64,000 nt of DNA, taken from contig JAWZYU010000018.1 of the NCBI GenBank assembly GCA_038380435.1, positions 50,617,751 to 50,681,750 on the forward strand. The letters are read 5' to 3'. Numbering within the stretch: position 1 is the stretch's first letter; each line of letters starts with the position of its first letter. Both the position numbers and the translations under genes were made by a program. Shown in pieces: positions 59,874 through 64,000 of the stretch. Source of the stretch: Ryuthela nishihirai. Taxonomy: Eukaryota > Arthropoda > Arachnida > Araneae > Heptathelidae. The notes below the pieces were generated by a model. It was not told the origin of the DNA, did not search any database, and worked only from the letters and a program-made list of their open reading frames with translations.

Positions 59874-61160
59874 ACTGCGATGAATTGATATTAGGATGAA
59901 TTGATGCTCGATAAATTGACGCTGCGATGAATTGACATTGGGATGAATTGATGCTCGATGAATTGACGCTGCGATGAATTGACATTGGAATGAATTGATG
60001 CTCGATGAATTGACGCTGAGATGAATTGACATTGGGATGAATTGATGCTCGATGAATTGACGCTGCGATGAATTGACATTGGGATGAATTGACGCTGCGA
60101 GGAATTGACATTGGGATGAATTAGTATCGATGAATTGACATTGAGATGAATTCATGCTCGGTGAATTGACGCTGCGATGAATTGACATTAAGATGAATTG
60201 ATGCTCAATGAATTGACGCTGCGATGAATTGACATTGGGATGAATTGATGCTCGATGAATTGACGCTAAGATGAATTGACATTGGGATGAATTGATGCTC
60301 GATGAATTGACGCTGAGATGAATTGACATTGGGATGAATTGACGCTGCGAGGAATTGACATTGGGATGAATTAATACTCGATGAATTGACATTGAGATTA
60401 ATTCATGCTCGGTGAATTGACGCTGCGATGAACTGACATTAAGATGAATTGATGCTCGATGAATTGACGCTGCGATGAATTAATATTGGGATGAATTGAT
60501 GCTCAATGAATTGACGCTGCGATGAATTGATATTGGGATGAATTGATGCTCGATGAATTGACGCTGAGATGAATAGACATTGGGATGAATTGATGCTCGA
60601 TGAATTGACGCTGCGATGAATTGACATTGGGATGAATTGATGCTCGATGAATTGACGCTGAGATTAATAGATATTGGGATGAATTGATGCTCGATGAATT
60701 GACGCTGCGATGAATTGACATTGGGATGAATTGATGCTCGATGAATTGACGCTGAGATGAATTGACATTGGGATGAATTGATGCTCGATGAATTGACGCT
60801 GAGATGAATTGACATTGGGATGAATTGATGCTCGATGAATTGACGCTGAGATGAATTGACATTGGGATGAATTGATGCTCGATGAATTGACGCTGAGATG
60901 AATTGACATTGGGATGAATTGATGCTCGATGAATTGACGCTGAGATGAATTGACATTGGGATGAATTGATGCTCGATGAATTGACGCTGAGATGAATTGA
61001 CATTGGGATGAATTGACGCTGCGAGGAATTGACATTGGGATGAATTAATGCTCGATGAATTGACATTGAGATGAATTCATGCACGGTGAATTGACGCTGC
61101 GATGAATTGACATAGCGATGGATTGCTCTGCGATGAATTGCTCTGCGATGAATTAACATA
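59874..61160. repeat. 47-bp minisatellite with higher-order structure
   Basis: The 47-bp unit is three related pieces: ATGAATTGACGCTGAG (16), ATGAATTGACATTGGG (16) and ATGAATTGATGCTCG (15). About 27 units are present. A variant block starting GACGCTGCGAGGAATTGACA recurs at 60091, 60341 and 61015, so larger blocks have been duplicated too. No unit contains a stop in any minus-strand frame. Frames of up to 218 codons (60503-61159) result, with a 47-residue repeat containing SVNSSSINSSQCQF and HRASIHPNVNSS. Confidence 0.9.
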
Positions 61161-61623
61161 GAACCATAACAATTTTATCTATTAAAACGAAATGCAAAGC
61201 ATTAGGATGTATTTTCTCCATTGGTATCACCTCTCAGCTACGCTAGATAGGGTGTAGAACAGTTGTATAGTGTAATTAGAGCCAATAATTCCAGCTGGGT
61301 TGCTAGAAGAGAAGTCAAAAACTATTCGTGTATCATCATCATCAACCTCAAGCAGTCATAGGCTACGGAGGTCAAACCAAACACCGTGCAATTTAATTCT
61401 CCAAGCATACTGTATCTGTCCTAAACTATATCTGCTGCATCTTGTCACTGCACAAAAATTCTGACAAGGTCCTGTTTGCCATTGTCTACCCACCGCATTC
61501 TAGGTCTCCCCCTCTTTTTGAGGCATTTAGGCACACTCTTCATAATCCTATTTGCTAATCTATAATTATCCATACGGGCAACATGGCCAACCTAACGGAG
61601 TCTCTCTCTGCACAATATGCTGC

Positions 61624-62155
61624 TTAACCCTTTCACGACTAAGGGAAACATTTTTCCCATTTCAAAATTGGTGATTGTCGTATTTAATTATAACCTTATC
61701 TGCATTTTTTATACAGAATTTCAAAATAGAACGTATGCCGAACGCAATTACGTAAACGGGAACGTTTAGAAAAAAAAAGAACTGTCAGGACGCATAATAT
61801 ATGTACTATGTGCAATGTCCATCTTTGCTTCACAACCAAAAGAAATTGCTTCGCAGAATATCATAATTAGCACATCATTTTGTATAGTAATTTTATTTCA
61901 TAATTTTGTATAATTTTAGTTAACATTTTGTTATATAAACCAATAAATAAAAGACATTGCATAATAAGCCTAACTATAATTTGTGTTACCTTTAGAGTCC
62001 ATTGGGAAAAATATTTCCCATAAAATTCCAAAAAAACTACACATTGTTATGTATTTTTCTTATGATTTTTATTTATTTTACGTCTAAACAAACTAAAATA
62101 AACAGTTACATACTGATATTTACTCTTAGAAACCTTATGGTCCTGAAAGGGTTAA
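61624..62155 (+). mobile_element. piggyBac-type MITE, copy B, in LINE
   Basis: Flanked by TTAA (61624-61627 and 62152-62155). It begins CCCTTTCACGACTAAGGG and ends CCTGAAAGGG, 524 bp, about 97% like copy A by eye. LINE copy 1 has the uninterrupted site (GCTGCTTAAAGGAGGTTG, about 26,120-26,137), which proves the exact TTAA insertion. Confidence 0.95.
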
Positions 62156-62823
62156 AGGAGGTTGTCGACTCCTTTGCCTAACCTCATCATTAGTTACAAA
62201 CCTAACTAATGCCCAAACTAATGCCCCTAACTAATGCCAAATCATTCTTTACAAACCTAACTAATGCGAACCACCTAATGCCCAATATACTGCGTAAACA
62301 TCTAGAATCAAAAACATCTAGTTTCCAGCTATCTTGTTTACAAAGCGTCCAAATTTCACTACCATAACTAACCCTAGAAAAACCAAACTATTATAAAGTC
62401 TAATTTTGGTCTTTAGGTGTATACGCCTGTTTCTCCACACTCTCCATAGATTCAAGTAAATCCCGGCAGCAACCCTTATTCGTCTGTAAATCTCATGTTG
62501 CACATCACCAGAATCTGTTACAAAGCTTCCAAGATCAACAAACTGTGACACCTGCTCAAAACTGCAACAATTCAGATAACTGAATCACAATCTGTTTGAC
62601 CAATTTTCATAACTTTAATTTTATCTCTGTTTATAACCAAACCTACACTCTACTACCAGTCTCATCAACAGCTACAATGAAAGAGTTCAACTCATCAACA
62701 ACATTTGCCAAAAGGGTTAATCATCAGCATAATTTGTATCAGAAATTTTCGTATCTCCAGATCATTTAAGGCAAAAATCTTTCCCTTGCAAGTGAATTTC
62801 GTATAACATAATGAATGACTAAA

Positions 62824-63174
62824 CTAGAGAGAAAAAAGAGACAAAATGAAACCTTGTCGAATACCAGAAGCAATGCTAAACCAATTGCTATAAGCCTTAT
62901 TAATTCTCACATACGACTCAGTGTAATTATAAAGAGCTTTCATTATGTTAACTAAATTGTCTGGTATGCCATACGATCTCACAATCAACCACAAATTATG
63001 ACGATCAACAGACTGTGTTATAGGGCCAACATTAAAGACAGTAATACATCTATCATCATTACAAACAATCGGAGTAAAACTACTCACATTGTTTCGAACA
63101 TCACTGAAATGCTCAGCCCACCTAGCCATAACAGAATCATCACCTTCTATAACCTTCCCTTGTTTATCCTTCAA
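62824..63174 (-). pseudogene. LINE copy 2 RT with motif A deleted
   Basis: The frame runs from GKVIEGDDSVMARWAEHFSD to NVGPITQ, then directly to SVDRHNLWLIVRSYGIPDN. Copy 1 has about 440 more bases between these points (27,310-27,755), including fingers and the catalytic motif A (SFVDFKKAFD). The junction lies at ACAGA, present near both deletion edges in copy 1. Confidence 0.8.
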
Positions 63175-64000
63175 TCCCTGTATACCTGTTCGTTTCTTCC
63201 ACAGAAAAAGTTAACTCTCCGGTGCAACTCTCTGTTGTTGTTCTGTCTAACTGCTTCCTTGGTTTTGTCAGCCAAGCCATCAATCCGAAAATTCTGATCA
63301 GCAGCTAACTGATCCTTTACACGCTAATTATGTTATCTATAATGCTTTCAATTAGGACTAGTACGGTATTTATTAAGGATATTCCTGCAGTTCTTTCTTT
63401 CTGAAATTAGTTCAAGTGCCTTATCACTCTAATAATTTTGCCTCCTCTGCGCCCTTTTTCGAAAAAGAATACTATTAGTTTCAAGAAAAGCCTGTTTATA
63501 ACGGTCCCATTCTAATCTCCCATGTTTATAACGTCCCCATTTCCAATCATAATTTAATATTATTTTCAAGAACCTTTCCTCAACTTTAGTAGTAAGCAAA
63601 CTATGACTGTCATAATGACTAAATAATCTCTCATGGTAAGCTTTCGCTAAATCTGGGTCTTTCAGAGCTTCATAATTAAAGGTAAAATTTTTAACCTTAG
63701 CACAACACTTCTTAAGTTTCAGTTGCAAGACACTTTTCACAAGGTAATAGGCAGATCCAATTGCAGCTCCCCTATATGGCCTGATATTCCTAACAGAACT
63801 AGCTCATTTGCTCTGAATTAATATATAATCAATCATATCCTTATGCAGCACATCAGGTGAAACCAATGTGTACTTATGTTTGTCACGTGTTTGTAATAAG
63901 TGTTAGTTATTCTAAAACCAATAAGTTTACTTACCTACAGGAGTCATTGCCCTTTGCCATTGCAGCTACCAATACCAAAAGGGTATTGGTAGTTATTATT

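Larger units (their letters stand above)
61332..64000 (-). mobile_element. RTE-like LINE, copy 2, runs off the window
   Basis: Homologous to 25,858-28,680 throughout, with the same ATC-type 3' tail (61332-61344). It carries a piggyBac-type MITE (61628-62151), a local expansion of AACTAATGCC units (62,195-62,280) and an internal deletion near 63,013. The last 40 bases start an inverted stretch. Remaining frames include a thumb fragment (62318-62551) and endonuclease/linker parts (63429-63740). It is inactive. Confidence 0.85.

Noticed and set aside
59874..61160. CRISPR-like array
   Set aside because: There are no unique spacers; all pieces are variants of one 16-bp theme, and the DNA is eukaryotic.

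Overview
The window is AT-rich eukaryotic nuclear DNA. It has GT-AG introns, non-LTR retrotransposons, tRNA-derived SINEs and TA-, TTAA- and 8-bp-duplicating DNA transposons. The one clear host gene encodes a secreted cysteine-rich protein that resembles the arthropod 27-kDa hemolymph glycoprotein (DUF1397) type. Together these suggest an arthropod, plausibly a chelicerate; the species cannot be fixed from the sequence alone. No bacterial operon, CRISPR array, rRNA or intact tRNA gene was seen.

Layout. 1-19.6 kb: no host gene recognised. It holds a Tc1-like transposon split by a SINE, further SINEs of several families, two palindromic mariner-type MITEs, a piggyBac-type MITE and several unnamed repeats. 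19,718-45,388 (+): a five-exon gene for a 230-residue secreted protein, assembled here from splice sites whose phases agree at all four junctions. A TATA/initiator-like promoter lies upstream and a poly(A) signal downstream. Its introns (11.2, 4.9, 4.1 and 4.8 kb) are filled with mobile DNA: an RTE-like LINE with a nested SINE, a decayed CR1/Jockey-like LINE, a hAT MITE with an exact target duplication, a mariner-type remnant, a 22-bp minisatellite and young SINEs with 12-13 bp target duplications. 45.4-57 kb: a pogo/Tigger-like element with a second Tc1-like element nested inside it (itself carrying an 87-bp SINE fragment), tandem repeats, two more LINE fragments and a 250-bp-arm inverted repeat. 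At 57.1-57.4 kb on the minus strand there is a plausible terminal coding exon of a second, unidentified gene. 57.5-64 kb: dispersed repeats, a 1.3-kb 47-bp minisatellite that is open in three frames, and a second RTE-like LINE copy interrupted by a piggyBac-type MITE at a TTAA. That LINE runs off the window end.

Relations. Insertions date one another: SINE into Tc1, SINE into LINE, Tc1 into pogo-like, piggyBac MITE into LINE. Several repeat families occur more than once here, so empty and filled sites can be compared within the window. Apart from the secreted-protein gene and the possible minus-strand exon, nothing looks like functional host coding sequence. Most other open frames are transposon relics or frames opened by tandem repeats.
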